This document shows, one piece after another, positions 11,711-18,711 of a stretch of 21,808 nucleotides of DNA. Both the position numbers and the translations under genes were made by a program. The stretch spans positions 1 to 21,808 of the forward strand of contig JAJZAG010000022.1 of the NCBI GenBank assembly GCA_021799555.1. The letters run 5' to 3'. Source of the stretch: Deltaproteobacteria bacterium (GTDB lineage: Bacteria > Desulfobacterota > Binatia > Binatales > Binataceae). Numbering within the stretch: the first letter of the stretch is position 1; every line of letters starts with the position of its first letter. The notes beneath the pieces are model-generated. The model had not been told where the DNA came from and did no database searches. It worked only from the letters and a program-made list of their open reading frames with translations.

Positions 11711-11725
11711 CCCGGAGGATCCGGG
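11711..11725 (-). terminator. Candidate hairpin terminator between convergent genes
   Basis: CCCGGA and TCCGGG form a 6-bp stem with a 3-base loop. Read on the minus strand it is followed by TATTCGATTTTT, a delayed T-run. It lies in the 158-base gap between the converging CoA-transferase and CBS genes and could end the minus-strand transcript. The match is weak. Confidence 0.3.
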
Positions 11726-11796
11726 ACGAGTGGCCTCGGAAAGACAGGCGCCACCCGTCCGGGATGCGAGATCCGGTCTACGATGGGCGCGATCGA

Positions 11797-12285
11797 TCAT
11801 GCGGCTACGGTCAGCGCACGCGCGGTCTGAGGCTGGCAGATCGATGCGAGCGTTTCCGACACGCCCTGTGCGGTAACCTCCGCTCGCTTGCCTAACGCCG
11901 CTTCACGCTGCGCCTCCCGCGCGACGTCATTGATCGAGAGTATGCCGACCAGGCGATCGTTCTGATCGAGGACCGGAAGCCTTCTGATCCTCTTGTCCCG
12001 CATCAACGCCTCGGCCTGGCTGATGCCCTCGTTGACGTGGCAGGCGAACACGTTGTGAGCCATAACCATGCCGACCGGGATCGCCCAGAGCTGTTTACCC
12101 TGCGTGTATGCGGCCATCGCGATATCACGGTCGGTGACGATGCCAACAAGCCGACCATCGCTATTGGCGCTGATTACCGGGATGCAGCCGCAATCATTCT
12201 CCCACATCAGTTGCGCGGCGCGGTTTAGGGTGTCAGCTTCGGTGCACACCTTCACCGCGCGCGTCATCAGTTGTTCAACTGTCAC
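11797..12285 (-). CDS. Two-CBS-domain protein
   Basis: CBS pairs (Bateman modules) bind adenine nucleotides or related ligands and usually regulate. This 162-aa protein is little more than one such pair: CBS1 about residues 5-60 (VKVCTEADTLNRAAQLM, then GRLVGIVTDRDIAM) and CBS2 about 75-132 (MVMAHNVFACHVNEG, then RLVGILSINDVAREA). A short Ala-rich tail follows. The start is GTG at 12285, supported by GGAGG seven bases upstream. The stand-alone layout matches Hrp1 (Rv2626c), a hypoxic response protein of Mycobacterium. The gene lies 70 bases behind hsp20 on the same strand, so an hsp20-CBS transcript is likely. The ligand and target are unknown. Confidence 0.9.
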   Translation of the reverse strand: MTVEQLMTRAVKVCTEADTLNRAAQLMWENDCGCIPVISANSDGRLVGIVTDRDIAMAAYTQGKQLWAIPVGMVMAHNVFACHVNEGISQAEALMRDKRIRRLPVLDQNDRLVGILSINDVAREAQREAALGKRAEVTAQGVSETLASICQPQTARALTVAA

Positions 12286-12355
12286 TTTTGATCCTCCATG
12301 CTTTTGGGTGGGTCAGCCGCCTTAGCGACAGCTCGGCCAGTATTGCACAGTAGCA

Positions 12356-12874
12356 TCAAGCGGCTTGAGCCTTTTTGTCGGCATTCGCCTTTGGCGCTTC
12401 GATTTGAATTTTCACTTCCTTAGGCGCCGACTCCTTGGGCAATGGTGCGGTGAGCGTGAGAACGCCGTCGCGATAGGTTGCCTTCAAGTCGTCGGCCTTG
12501 ATCCCCTCGGGAAGCGAGATCGCGCGCTCGAAGTTCCCATACCGAATTTCGCGTTTGAAGAAGTCGGGCTTCTTTGTCTCGTACTTTTCTTCCCGAGAAC
12601 CCTTAATCGTCAGGACGTCGCCCACGACCTTGATATCGACATCCTTAGGCTCGATGCCGGGAAGATCGGTGCGAACGATAAACTTACCGTCCTCGACCGA
12701 AGTTTCAATTGCGGGACGTGCCGCAACCGGTTCCCGAGTGCGAAAGAACTCACGATCGAATGGAAGCCGGCCGAACCAATCGCGGTCCAGCCCGAACCGT
12801 TCGAGCAACTCGTCGAAGTCGCGGCGGAACCCGTCCATTTCCTTTGACGCTTTCCATTTTTCGAGAAGTCCCAT
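12356..12874 (-). CDS. Hsp20/alpha-crystallin small heat-shock protein
   Basis: Small heat-shock proteins bind unfolding proteins without ATP and hold them for refolding. The 172-aa product has an N-terminal arm rich in aromatic and charged residues (about 1-50). An alpha-crystallin domain follows (about 50-148), with the typical beta-strand text FIVRTDLPGIEPKDVDIKV, then VLTIKGSREEK, then RAISLPEGIKADDLKA and DGVLTLTAPLPK. A Lys/Ala-rich tail follows, and the C-terminal IxI motif appears as IQI. Of two ATG codons, the one at 12874 is 8 bases from GGAGG, while that at 12880 is only two bases away, so 12874 is chosen. It lies 34 bases downstream of the hydrolase-phosphoribosyltransferase gene and is probably in one operon with it and with the CBS gene. 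Confidence 0.95.
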   Translation of the reverse strand: MGLLEKWKASKEMDGFRRDFDELLERFGLDRDWFGRLPFDREFFRTREPVAARPAIETSVEDGKFIVRTDLPGIEPKDVDIKVVGDVLTIKGSREEKYETKKPDFFKREIRYGNFERAISLPEGIKADDLKATYRDGVLTLTAPLPKESAPKEVKIQIEAPKANADKKAQAA

Positions 12875-12908
12875 TGTCATTACCTCCGGTGTGTCTTCAC
12901 TAATCCGC

Positions 12909-14231
12909 TTAGGCAGTTGGATGCGCCCGAGCGGAGTTCGCAGTTTGCAGAATCGATCTCACATCGTCGTCGCTAACCTGATGGAAATCGCGGTAAAATT
13001 GGCCGACCGCGTAGAAATTTTCGGGCGTTTCAAGGCAGATAATTTCATCGGCCTCGCCGCGCAACGCTTCAAGAGAATCGGCGGGCGCGACCGGAACGGC
13101 CAGCACGATCCGTTTGGGCTTTTCGCGCCGAATTCCGCGGAGCGCAGCTCTTAGCGACGAGCCGGTCGCGATACCGTCATCGACAACAATCACGGTCTTG
13201 CCCGCGAGCGGGATTCTGGCGCGACCGCCGCGATACGCTGCTTCGCGGCGGTTGACTTCCTTGAGCTGCCGCGCGATTTCAGCGTCGATGTATTCGTCCG
13301 AGACCCCGAGGTGCTCGATGATGTCCTGATTAAAGATCGCGCGGGGATGGTCGCCATCGACGACCGCGCCGATTCCTAATTCAGGTTGTCCCGGCGCACC
13401 CAGCTTTCGAACTACGACTACATCGAGAGGCGCGGCCAACGCGTCAGCGACCTCTTTGGCAACAGGCACACCACCCCGCGGGACTCCAAGCACAACCACA
13501 TCAGCGGCGGCACGCGGTAGCAGGCGCTGCGCGAGCATCAGGCCGGCCTGCTCGCGCGTCGAATAGACCACCACCTCGCGCGGCGAATGCCGGGCGGTAT
13601 ATGGGGATTTTAGGTGGAGGTTGAACCAGTTGCTGGCAAGCTCAGCTACTTTTTCCAGCGTGCCCGGTTCCTCGAACAGATGGGTCGCACCCGGCACGAT
13701 CTTGAGCGATTTTTCACAACGCAGGAATGCGTAGGCCTTCTCGTTGAGTTCGATTACGCCGTAGTCATCTCCACCGACAATCAGCAAGGTAGGCGCTGTC
13801 ACATCGGCGAGATGGCGAATCGCAAGATCCGGCCGCCCCCCGCGCGAGACAACCGCCCCAATCGCGTGATCCTGCGCCGCTGCGACCAGCGCTGCTGCAG
13901 CTCCGGTGCTGGCGCCGAAATATCCCAGCGAAAGGTGTTTCACTTCGCGTCTGTCTCGCAGCCAGCGCGTCGCGTCGATTAGACGATGCGCGAGAAAGTC
14001 GATATCGAAGACATTGTCGCGGTCGGCAGCTTCGTCTTCGGTTAGAAGGTCGAACAACAGCGTACCAATTCGAGCGTCGCGCAGTGCTTCGGCCACAAAT
14101 TGGTTGCGCGGGCTCAACCGACTACTACCGCTGCCGTGAGCAAACAGCACCACGCCAACGGCCTTGGCTGGAACCGTCAAATCGCCTTCCAACTGAACGG
14201 AGTCGGAGGGAATCGAGACATGTTGCGTCAT
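12909..14231 (-). CDS. Fusion of alpha/beta hydrolase (dienelactone-hydrolase-like) and phosphoribosyltransferase
   Basis: The 440-aa protein joins two enzyme domains. Residues about 5-208 are an alpha/beta hydrolase. The nucleophile is probably Ser108 in GASTG (GxSxG), with acid Asp155 or Asp156 in VGGDDYGVI and His184 in GATHLFEE. Residues about 222-435 are a type I phosphoribosyltransferase with the PRPP-binding loop VIVVDDGIATGSS (347-359) and an early LGVPRGGVPVA. Such fusions, or the two domains side by side, occur near hsp20 and universal-stress genes, and Rv0571c in the DosR regulon is a relative by domain content. The start is supported by AGGGG 8 bases upstream of the ATG at 14231. 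Hsp20 follows 34 bases downstream. Neither the ester substrate nor the base acceptor is known. Confidence 0.9.
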   Translation of the reverse strand: MTQHVSIPSDSVQLEGDLTVPAKAVGVVLFAHGSGSSRLSPRNQFVAEALRDARIGTLLFDLLTEDEAADRDNVFDIDFLAHRLIDATRWLRDRREVKHLSLGYFGASTGAAAALVAAAQDHAIGAVVSRGGRPDLAIRHLADVTAPTLLIVGGDDYGVIELNEKAYAFLRCEKSLKIVPGATHLFEEPGTLEKVAELASNWFNLHLKSPYTARHSPREVVVYSTREQAGLMLAQRLLPRAAADVVVLGVPRGGVPVAKEVADALAAPLDVVVVRKLGAPGQPELGIGAVVDGDHPRAIFNQDIIEHLGVSDEYIDAEIARQLKEVNRREAAYRGGRARIPLAGKTVIVVDDGIATGSSLRAALRGIRREKPKRIVLAVPVAPADSLEALRGEADEIICLETPENFYAVGQFYRDFHQVSDDDVRSILQTANSARAHPTA

Positions 14232-14258
14232 CGACTTTTCCCCTGCTTCGATGCGGTT

Positions 14259-14264
14259 ATTTTA
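14259..14264 (-). promoter_or_regulatory. Candidate -10 element of the hydrolase-phosphoribosyltransferase operon
   Basis: Read on the minus strand the sequence is TAAAAT, 28 bases before the ATG at 14231. It sits between GATGC and GCATC arms that form an imperfect inverted repeat. No good -35 is visible at the right distance. An activator-dependent promoter is possible but unproven. Confidence 0.3.
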
Positions 14265-14365
14265 GCTGCATCAGACGTGCCGATATGGCGAGGCGACAAA
14301 CTTCGGAACTATTTCAAGCGATCGGTTGAAGCTTTGGATAGGAGAGAAATTTGTCTGTATCCGGT

Positions 14366-14384
14366 GGAAGCACTAAGTGCTTCC
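14366..14384. other. Perfect 8-bp stem-loop in intergenic DNA
   Basis: GGAAGCAC and GTGCTTCC are exact complements around the loop TAA. It is the clearest structure in the 328-base gap between the hibernation-factor gene and the hydrolase-phosphoribosyltransferase gene. There is no T-run on either side, so it is not a plain intrinsic terminator. It could be a protein-binding palindrome or an mRNA processing or stability hairpin. The rest of the gap (14232-14559) shows no gene. Confidence 0.5.
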
Positions 14385-14559
14385 CTTTGGCTCAACCTTG
14401 CCGTCTTCGAAAAAAGCTGATTCGACCTGCACCACTCGGCGAGCATTCTTGGGGAAAATACGGGCGATAGGTTGATTGTGCTTCGATTCGGATTGCCGGC
14501 ACCCCGCGCGCGTTCTGGAAATCTGACTTGGGCTGTCGGAACGGGCGGCGCCCGAAGCG

Positions 14560-15126
14560 TTACGAATGTTTACTTGAGCCTGGAGGTTTTCTTTTTGTCA
14601 CAACCACGGTGCTCGCCTGGGGGCCTTGCTCCCCTTCCTCCTCGGTAAAACGGACTTCGGCGCCAACTTGCAAATTATCGAAGCTACCGTCCAACACGCT
14701 GTTCCGATGAAAATAGATTTCGCGGCCGTCGGCACTTTCGATAAAGCCATGGTCGAGGTCGGCTTCGATGCGCGTGACACGGCCCATCGCAGCGCCTTCA
14801 TGCACTTTTACCGAATCGCGAAGTTCCCGGACGTAGTCTTCCAATTGCCGGCGTGCGGAGTCGAACGCCTCGCGTATCGCCACTGAGAGTTCGGTTTCAG
14901 CTTGGCGCTCCACCGCGAGTTCCTTTCCCGGAACCGTCAAGCGGATTCCCACGGTAAATGGACCGCCCTTGCGATGATGCTTGATGGCGGGCGCGTGGAC
15001 AGTCACTTCGCATCCGCTTATTCGATGGTAATAGCCATCCAGAGCATCGGCCTTTTGCCGAATCTCGCTCTCGATTGCTTCGGTGAGGACAAAATCTCGG
15101 GAGGTTATTTTCAATGGTCGTTGCAT
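14560..15126 (-). CDS. Ribosome hibernation factor (HPF/RaiA family) fused to a cold-shock-like domain
   Basis: HPF/RaiA proteins bind the decoding centre of idle ribosomes and protect them in stationary phase. The 188-aa product has an HPF-type domain at about 1-105 (MQRPLKITSRDFVLTEAIE, then ISGCEVTVHAPAIKH). A small beta-barrel domain with cold-shock (OB-fold) text follows at about 114-177: GRVTRIEADLDHGFIES, then REIYFHRNSVLDG. HGFIE and IYFHRNS correspond to the RNP1- and RNP2-like strands that touch RNA. A longer frame runs back to 15318, but GGAGG five bases before the ATG at 15126 fixes the start. The usual long HPF has a different dimerisation tail, so this is a distinct architecture. 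It is transcribed divergently from the ferredoxin gene. Confidence 0.9.
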   Translation of the reverse strand: MQRPLKITSRDFVLTEAIESEIRQKADALDGYYHRISGCEVTVHAPAIKHHRKGGPFTVGIRLTVPGKELAVERQAETELSVAIREAFDSARRQLEDYVRELRDSVKVHEGAAMGRVTRIEADLDHGFIESADGREIYFHRNSVLDGSFDNLQVGAEVRFTEEEGEQGPQASTVVVTKRKPPGSSKHS

Positions 15127-15312
15127 AGCGTCCTCCAAGCAATGAGGGAGAGCAGACAACATGCCAATCGACCAGCGCGAAACAATGCGGCCGGCCCAAA
15201 ATGGGTTCGAATTGGCGCTTTGCAACACAGGATGACCATGATCGAATGGTGCCAACCGAGCCATCGCAAATGCAAGATTCGACAAACCTTTTGGATTCGT
15301 CTCGGCACCGGA

Positions 15313-15328
15313 TGGCATCTGAATTGCT
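15313..15328 (+). promoter_or_regulatory. Candidate sigma-54-type (-24/-12) promoter
   Basis: TGGCATCTGAATTGCT matches the TGGCA...TTGCT pattern with GG and GC separated by 10 bases, as sigma-54 promoters require. Initiation near 15340 would give a leader of about 87 bases before the ferredoxin gene. It lies in the divergent 300-base gap (15127-15426). It is a single pattern match, so chance is possible. Confidence 0.35.
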
Positions 15329-15426
15329 CAACCTTGCGGGTTTTCCGCGCGGATCGCAGACCGATCACAGGCGCGGATTGCGCGACTTCGTGGGAACTAC
15401 CGCGCTAAAGTTGAAGGAAGAAGCCT

Positions 15427-15618
15427 ATGAAGATCGTGATTGATCTCAAGCTATGCGAGGGCAACGAGCGCTGCGTGGCCGCCGCGCCAGAGGTCTTCGA
15501 AGTCCATGACGACCAGTCGCATTTGCGAATCGAAAACCCGCCGAGCGCCCTGATGGAAAAGATCAGGCTGGCCATTCGAATGTGCCCGCGGCAGGCGATT
15601 TCGCTCAGCGACCGCTGA
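15427..15618 (+). CDS. Small single-cluster ferredoxin ([3Fe-4S] P450-partner type)
   Basis: The 63-aa protein is an electron carrier. It has Cys10-x5-Cys16 (LCEGNERC), the segment VAAAPEVFEVHDD and Cys53-Pro (MCPRQAI). The central position of the first motif is Asn where a four-cysteine [4Fe-4S] ferredoxin has Cys, so a [3Fe-4S] cluster is expected. This type commonly passes electrons to bacterial cytochromes P450, and a P450 gene follows 74 bases downstream on the same strand. GAAGGA lies 8 bases before the ATG at 15427. No ferredoxin reductase is encoded in the window, so it must be supplied from elsewhere. Confidence 0.93.
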   Translation: MKIVIDLKLCEGNERCVAAAPEVFEVHDDQSHLRIENPPSALMEKIRLAIRMCPRQAISLSDR

Positions 15619-15655
15619 GGTGCAAAAATAACCGAGGTGAGAAATTTCATCGGAG

Positions 15656-15679
15656 CCTGTCCGCCCATGCACGGGCAGG
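15656..15679 (+). promoter_or_regulatory. Leader hairpin before the P450 gene that covers part of the ribosome-binding site
   Basis: CCTGTCCG (15656-15663) pairs with CGGGCAGG (15672-15679) over 8 bp including one T-G pair, with loop CCCATGCA. The 3' arm contains most of the only Shine-Dalgarno-like sequence (AGGA, 15677-15680) before the P450 ATG at 15693. If it forms in the mRNA it would lower P450 translation relative to ferredoxin. The function is inferred. Confidence 0.4.
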
Positions 15680-15692
15680 AAAAAATCAAGCT

Positions 15693-16949
15693 ATGAGCAC
15701 GCCCGAATTGTCGCTGGGTTCAATCGACGTCATCACACCCGAACATTACCAGCAAAACGGTTATCCCCACGCGCAATGGACATACCTGCGCAAGCACAAG
15801 CCTGTGTTCCATGTCGAGCAGCCGCGTACCGATCCCTTTTGGGCGATCACCAAGGCTGCCGACATCATGGAAATCAGCAAGCAGCCGAAACTTTGGCTCA
15901 ATGGTCCTCGGCTCGCCGTCTTTGTGCTCAGTCCGGGCGAGGAAGCGCTCCCGCCGGAGGCGCTTCCGCTGAAGCATTTGCTGAACATGGATCCGCCGCA
16001 ACACGGCCAGTACCGCTCTCTCTTGAGCCGCTACTTCACCCCGCGTTCGGTGCGGGCGCTTGAGCCCGAGGTCTCAAGGATAACCACGACGGTCCTTGAC
16101 GACGTGATGGGGCGCACGGAATGCGACTTCGTCACCGAAATTTCATCCAAGGTTCCGGTGGCGGTGATCGCCGAGATGCTGGGAGTGCCGCGGCAGGATT
16201 GGCCAACACTGTTCAGATGGACGAATGAAATCATTGGAGGCGGCGACCCGGAATTTCAGCGCGGTGAGAACCCTACTGAAACCTTCGCGCAGGCGCGCAT
16301 GGAGATGTTTCAATATTTCACCAATCTCGTCGCCGAACGGCAGAAGCATCCCGCAAACGACGTCACCAGTATTCTCGCTAACGCAAAGGTAGATGGCGCA
16401 GCGCTCCCCACGCTGGAACTACTTTCGTATCTGCTCGTCCTGGTCGTTGCCGGCAACGAAACCACTCGCAACGCGACCACGGGAGGTCTGCTTGCGATGA
16501 TCGAGAACCCCAGCCAATTTCAGCGGCTCAAATCCGATCCCGGAATCATTAAAACTGCCGTCGAGGAAATCGTGCGATGGACCTCGCCGGTGATCCAGTT
16601 CGCTCGAACCGCGACGCAGGATACCGTCGTCCGCGGACAGAAGATCAAGGCCGGTGAGTCGGTGTGCCTGTTTTACCCATCAGCGAATCGCGACGAGGAG
16701 GTGTTTGACGAGCCATTCAGGTTCGATATCGGCCGCAACCCGAATCCGCATCTGGGTTTTGGAATCGGCGAGCATTTCTGTCTCGGATCAAATCTGGCCC
16801 GGCTGGAGCTTGAAGTAATCTTTCGCGAACTCGCCAAGAGGCTTGATCGCGCGGAACTTGCCGGTCCGGTTGCGAGGTTGCGCTCGAGCTTTGTCGGCGG
16901 CATCAAACACATGCCGATTCGTTATAAGCTCGGTCCGTCGCACGACTAA
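15693..16949 (+). CDS. Cytochrome P450 monooxygenase
   Basis: The 418-aa soluble bacterial P450 inserts oxygen into an unactivated carbon using electrons from a ferredoxin. The I-helix oxygen-activation motif is AGNETTR (Ala253-Gly254 to Thr257-Thr258). The K-helix ExxR is Glu292-x-x-Arg295, and the heme-binding loop FGIGEHFCLG has the axial Cys363. An open frame reaches back to 15582, but that part overlaps the ferredoxin gene and is not P450-like. MSTPELSLGSIDVITPEHYQ gives a normal start. The N-terminal text (about 10-40) recalls CYP families of steroid, terpene or fatty-acid metabolism, but the substrate cannot be assigned. The ferredoxin upstream is the probable partner. Confidence 0.95.
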   Translation: MSTPELSLGSIDVITPEHYQQNGYPHAQWTYLRKHKPVFHVEQPRTDPFWAITKAADIMEISKQPKLWLNGPRLAVFVLSPGEEALPPEALPLKHLLNMDPPQHGQYRSLLSRYFTPRSVRALEPEVSRITTTVLDDVMGRTECDFVTEISSKVPVAVIAEMLGVPRQDWPTLFRWTNEIIGGGDPEFQRGENPTETFAQARMEMFQYFTNLVAERQKHPANDVTSILANAKVDGAALPTLELLSYLLVLVVAGNETTRNATTGGLLAMIENPSQFQRLKSDPGIIKTAVEEIVRWTSPVIQFARTATQDTVVRGQKIKAGESVCLFYPSANRDEEVFDEPFRFDIGRNPNPHLGFGIGEHFCLGSNLARLELEVIFRELAKRLDRAELAGPVARLRSSFVGGIKHMPIRYKLGPSHD

Positions 16950-17029
16950 GCTAGCAGCGCGCATTTGGCCCGCAACACCCGGCATCTTCGCTTCAGGTTT
17001 TGGTGCGCTGCGCGCCGGTACGAACGGCG

Positions 17030-17452
17030 ATGCCTGACAAATCTTACAAACTGCGCGACATCCGCATCTTCGGATGTGCTAACGAAAGATCGCGGATCGG
17101 CGATGATCTCAGCGCAATCGATCTGATTGCGCTTGCGTGGGAGGATCGTGCCGAAATAGCCGGGCTTTCCGCCGAGCGACTTGCCGATGAATTCTTTCAA
17201 AAGGAGATGCAACCATGCCGGAGCTCAACGGAACGGAAATTCGGGCACTCGAGGAAGCGCTCGATGACGAGTATCGCGCATGGGCGACTTACAACCAGGT
17301 CATCCACGACTTCGGTAAGGTGCGGCCGTTCACGAATATCCTCGGCGCCGAGGAACGACACATTGATGCGTTGCACTTGCTGTTTGCACGCTATGGCCTT
17401 CCCGTGCCGAACAACTCTTGGCTGGAAAAAATTCCACACTACGCGGGCATAA
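17030..17452 (+). CDS. Doubtful small hypothetical protein overlapping the ferritin-like gene
   Basis: The frame from the ATG at 17030 reads sensibly for its first 63 residues (MPDKSYKLRDIRIFGCANE, then SAIDLIALAWEDRAEIAGL, then SAERLADEFFQKEMQP). It then runs out of frame through the following DUF2202 gene for 77 residues of unlikely Ser/Thr/Arg-rich text. No ribosome-binding site precedes it. The first half may be a genuine short gene that has lost its stop, or a remnant. No family is recognised. Without it, 16950-17214 would be intergenic. Confidence 0.25.
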   Translation: MPDKSYKLRDIRIFGCANERSRIGDDLSAIDLIALAWEDRAEIAGLSAERLADEFFQKEMQPCRSSTERKFGHSRKRSMTSIAHGRLTTRSSTTSVRCGRSRISSAPRNDTLMRCTCCLHAMAFPCRTTLGWKKFHTTRA

Positions 17453-17679
17453 AGGAGGCCTGTGAGGCGGGAATCGCGGCCGAGATAGCCAACGGCGCGC
17501 TGTACGAGCGCCTGCTTGAAGCGACCCGGCGCGAGGACATTCGAAGAGTGTTTCGAAATCTGCGTGACGCGTCGCAGCGGCGCCACTTGCCGGCTTTTCA
17601 GCGCTGCGCACAGCGCGGAGCGGATGGCGGCAGGGAACATGGTACGATGCGGCAGCGACGCGGAAGGAACAGGCCATGA
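17215..17679 (+). CDS. DUF2202 ferritin-like protein
   Basis: The 154-aa protein begins with the family text EALDDEYRAWATYNQVIHDFG and continues with TNILGAEERHIDALHLLFARYG. The Glu and Glu-x-x-His residues are the expected metal ligands of a ferritin-like four-helix bundle. A second Glu-rich helix (CEAGIAAEIANGALYERLLEA) and ASQRRHLPAFQRC complete the bundle. DUF2202 proteins are assumed to bind a di-iron centre, but their activity is unknown. The start at 17215 is supported by AAGGAG eight bases upstream. The last 30 residues are Arg/Gly-rich. Its stop overlaps the ATG of the following aminotransferase (ATGA), which implies translational coupling. Confidence 0.85.
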   Translation: MPELNGTEIRALEEALDDEYRAWATYNQVIHDFGKVRPFTNILGAEERHIDALHLLFARYGLPVPNNSWLEKIPHYAGIKEACEAGIAAEIANGALYERLLEATRREDIRRVFRNLRDASQRRHLPAFQRCAQRGADGGREHGTMRQRRGRNRP

Positions 17680-18695
17680 GCGCAGTAGCGGACAAGGGCG
17701 GCGGCGATTTTCAAGGGATCAAGCTTCTGCTGTGCGAAAATCCGCTGCCGCCTATAGAGGAAGCTATCGCGGCCGCGCAGGCCGAGGCGCGGCGCGGCAA
17801 CTATTACACCGAACCATATTCCGCGCCACTACGGGAGTTGATTGCCGCTAAGATTGGAGTGCCTGAGCGGCACGTGCATATCAACGCAGGCTCGGAGCTA
17901 ATCCTACGCCAGCTCTTCGGCCAACTTGGAAGCCGCGTACATTTGTTGACGCCGACCTACGCGCTATTTCCGGAGATTGCGCGGTTCCATAGCGAAACCC
18001 GGCTGCGTGCCGAGGAAGACTTCAGCTTCGACCTTGCTCGGCTGAAAATACCTCCGGACGCGACGCTTGTCGTGATCGTCAACCCCAACAACCCCAATGG
18101 CGGCACTTTCGATATGGCACCTCTGCCGAGGCTGCTCGAGGAGCATCCGGGCGTATTTTTTCTTGTGGACGAAGCCTTCATCGGTTTAAGTGGCCGCTCG
18201 GTTGCGCCCTGGGTACCGCGCTACCGCAACCTTTTGGTCACACGCACGTTCTCCAAGGCCGAGAGCCTGGCTGGCTTCCGGGTCGGCTACGCGATATTGC
18301 CAGAGACCCTTGCCGACGATCTCAACACTCATAACGACGCTTATCCGCTCGCCCGCCCGAGCCAGGCGGCGGCGATCGCAACCTTGCAGCACGAAGACAA
18401 GATCCGCGCCCGCACCCTCCAGTTGCGTTTCTGGGCACGAGAATTGGCAGCACAGCTCCGAACCCTGGGCGTGCGCACGTTCCCAAGCGAGACCCACTTC
18501 TTTCTAGCCGATTTCGCACCTCGCGACGCTGATACAATCGCTGGATCTCTCCGCAAGCGTAAGATCCTGCTGAAGCCGCTCAATGACCCGCGGCTCGGGC
18601 CTGGCTATATGCGCGTCACCACGGCAACGCCTGAGGACAATGCGCGGTTCGTGCTTGCGTTGAAGGAACTGTTACGAGAGTCCCGCGAAACTTGA
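17676..18695 (+). CDS. PLP-dependent aminotransferase, class I/II (HisC-like)
   Basis: The 339-aa protein has the fold-type I aminotransferase motifs. NPNNPNGG begins at Asn136, DEAF begins at Asp165, the PLP-binding lysine is Lys194 in FSKAESLAGFRVGY, and the substrate-carboxylate arginine is in GYMRVTTA near the end. It is closest in appearance to histidinol-phosphate aminotransferase or threonine-phosphate decarboxylase. It begins abruptly at LLLCENPLPPIEEAI, so the N-terminal arm is short. It is not in a his or cobalamin operon. It overlaps the DUF2202 gene by 4 bases and precedes nfo by 16 bases, so its true substrate is uncertain. AAGGA lies 7 bases before the ATG. A general aminotransferase role is safe; the specific reaction is not. 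Confidence 0.88.
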   Translation: MSAVADKGGGDFQGIKLLLCENPLPPIEEAIAAAQAEARRGNYYTEPYSAPLRELIAAKIGVPERHVHINAGSELILRQLFGQLGSRVHLLTPTYALFPEIARFHSETRLRAEEDFSFDLARLKIPPDATLVVIVNPNNPNGGTFDMAPLPRLLEEHPGVFFLVDEAFIGLSGRSVAPWVPRYRNLLVTRTFSKAESLAGFRVGYAILPETLADDLNTHNDAYPLARPSQAAAIATLQHEDKIRARTLQLRFWARELAAQLRTLGVRTFPSETHFFLADFAPRDADTIAGSLRKRKILLKPLNDPRLGPGYMRVTTATPEDNARFVLALKELLRESRET

Positions 18696-18711
18696 ACCGT
18701 CCACTGTCACC

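Noticed and set aside
12286..14340. DosR-box-like palindromes upstream of the hsp20, CBS and phosphoribosyltransferase genes
   Set aside because: No GGGAC...GTCCC-type palindrome was seen by eye in the gaps; only a GATGC/GCATC repeat of uncertain meaning.
15582..15692. Longer P450 start overlapping the ferredoxin gene
   Set aside because: The extra 37 residues lie out of frame on the ferredoxin end and spacer and are not P450-like; the ATG at 15693 gives a normal N-terminus.
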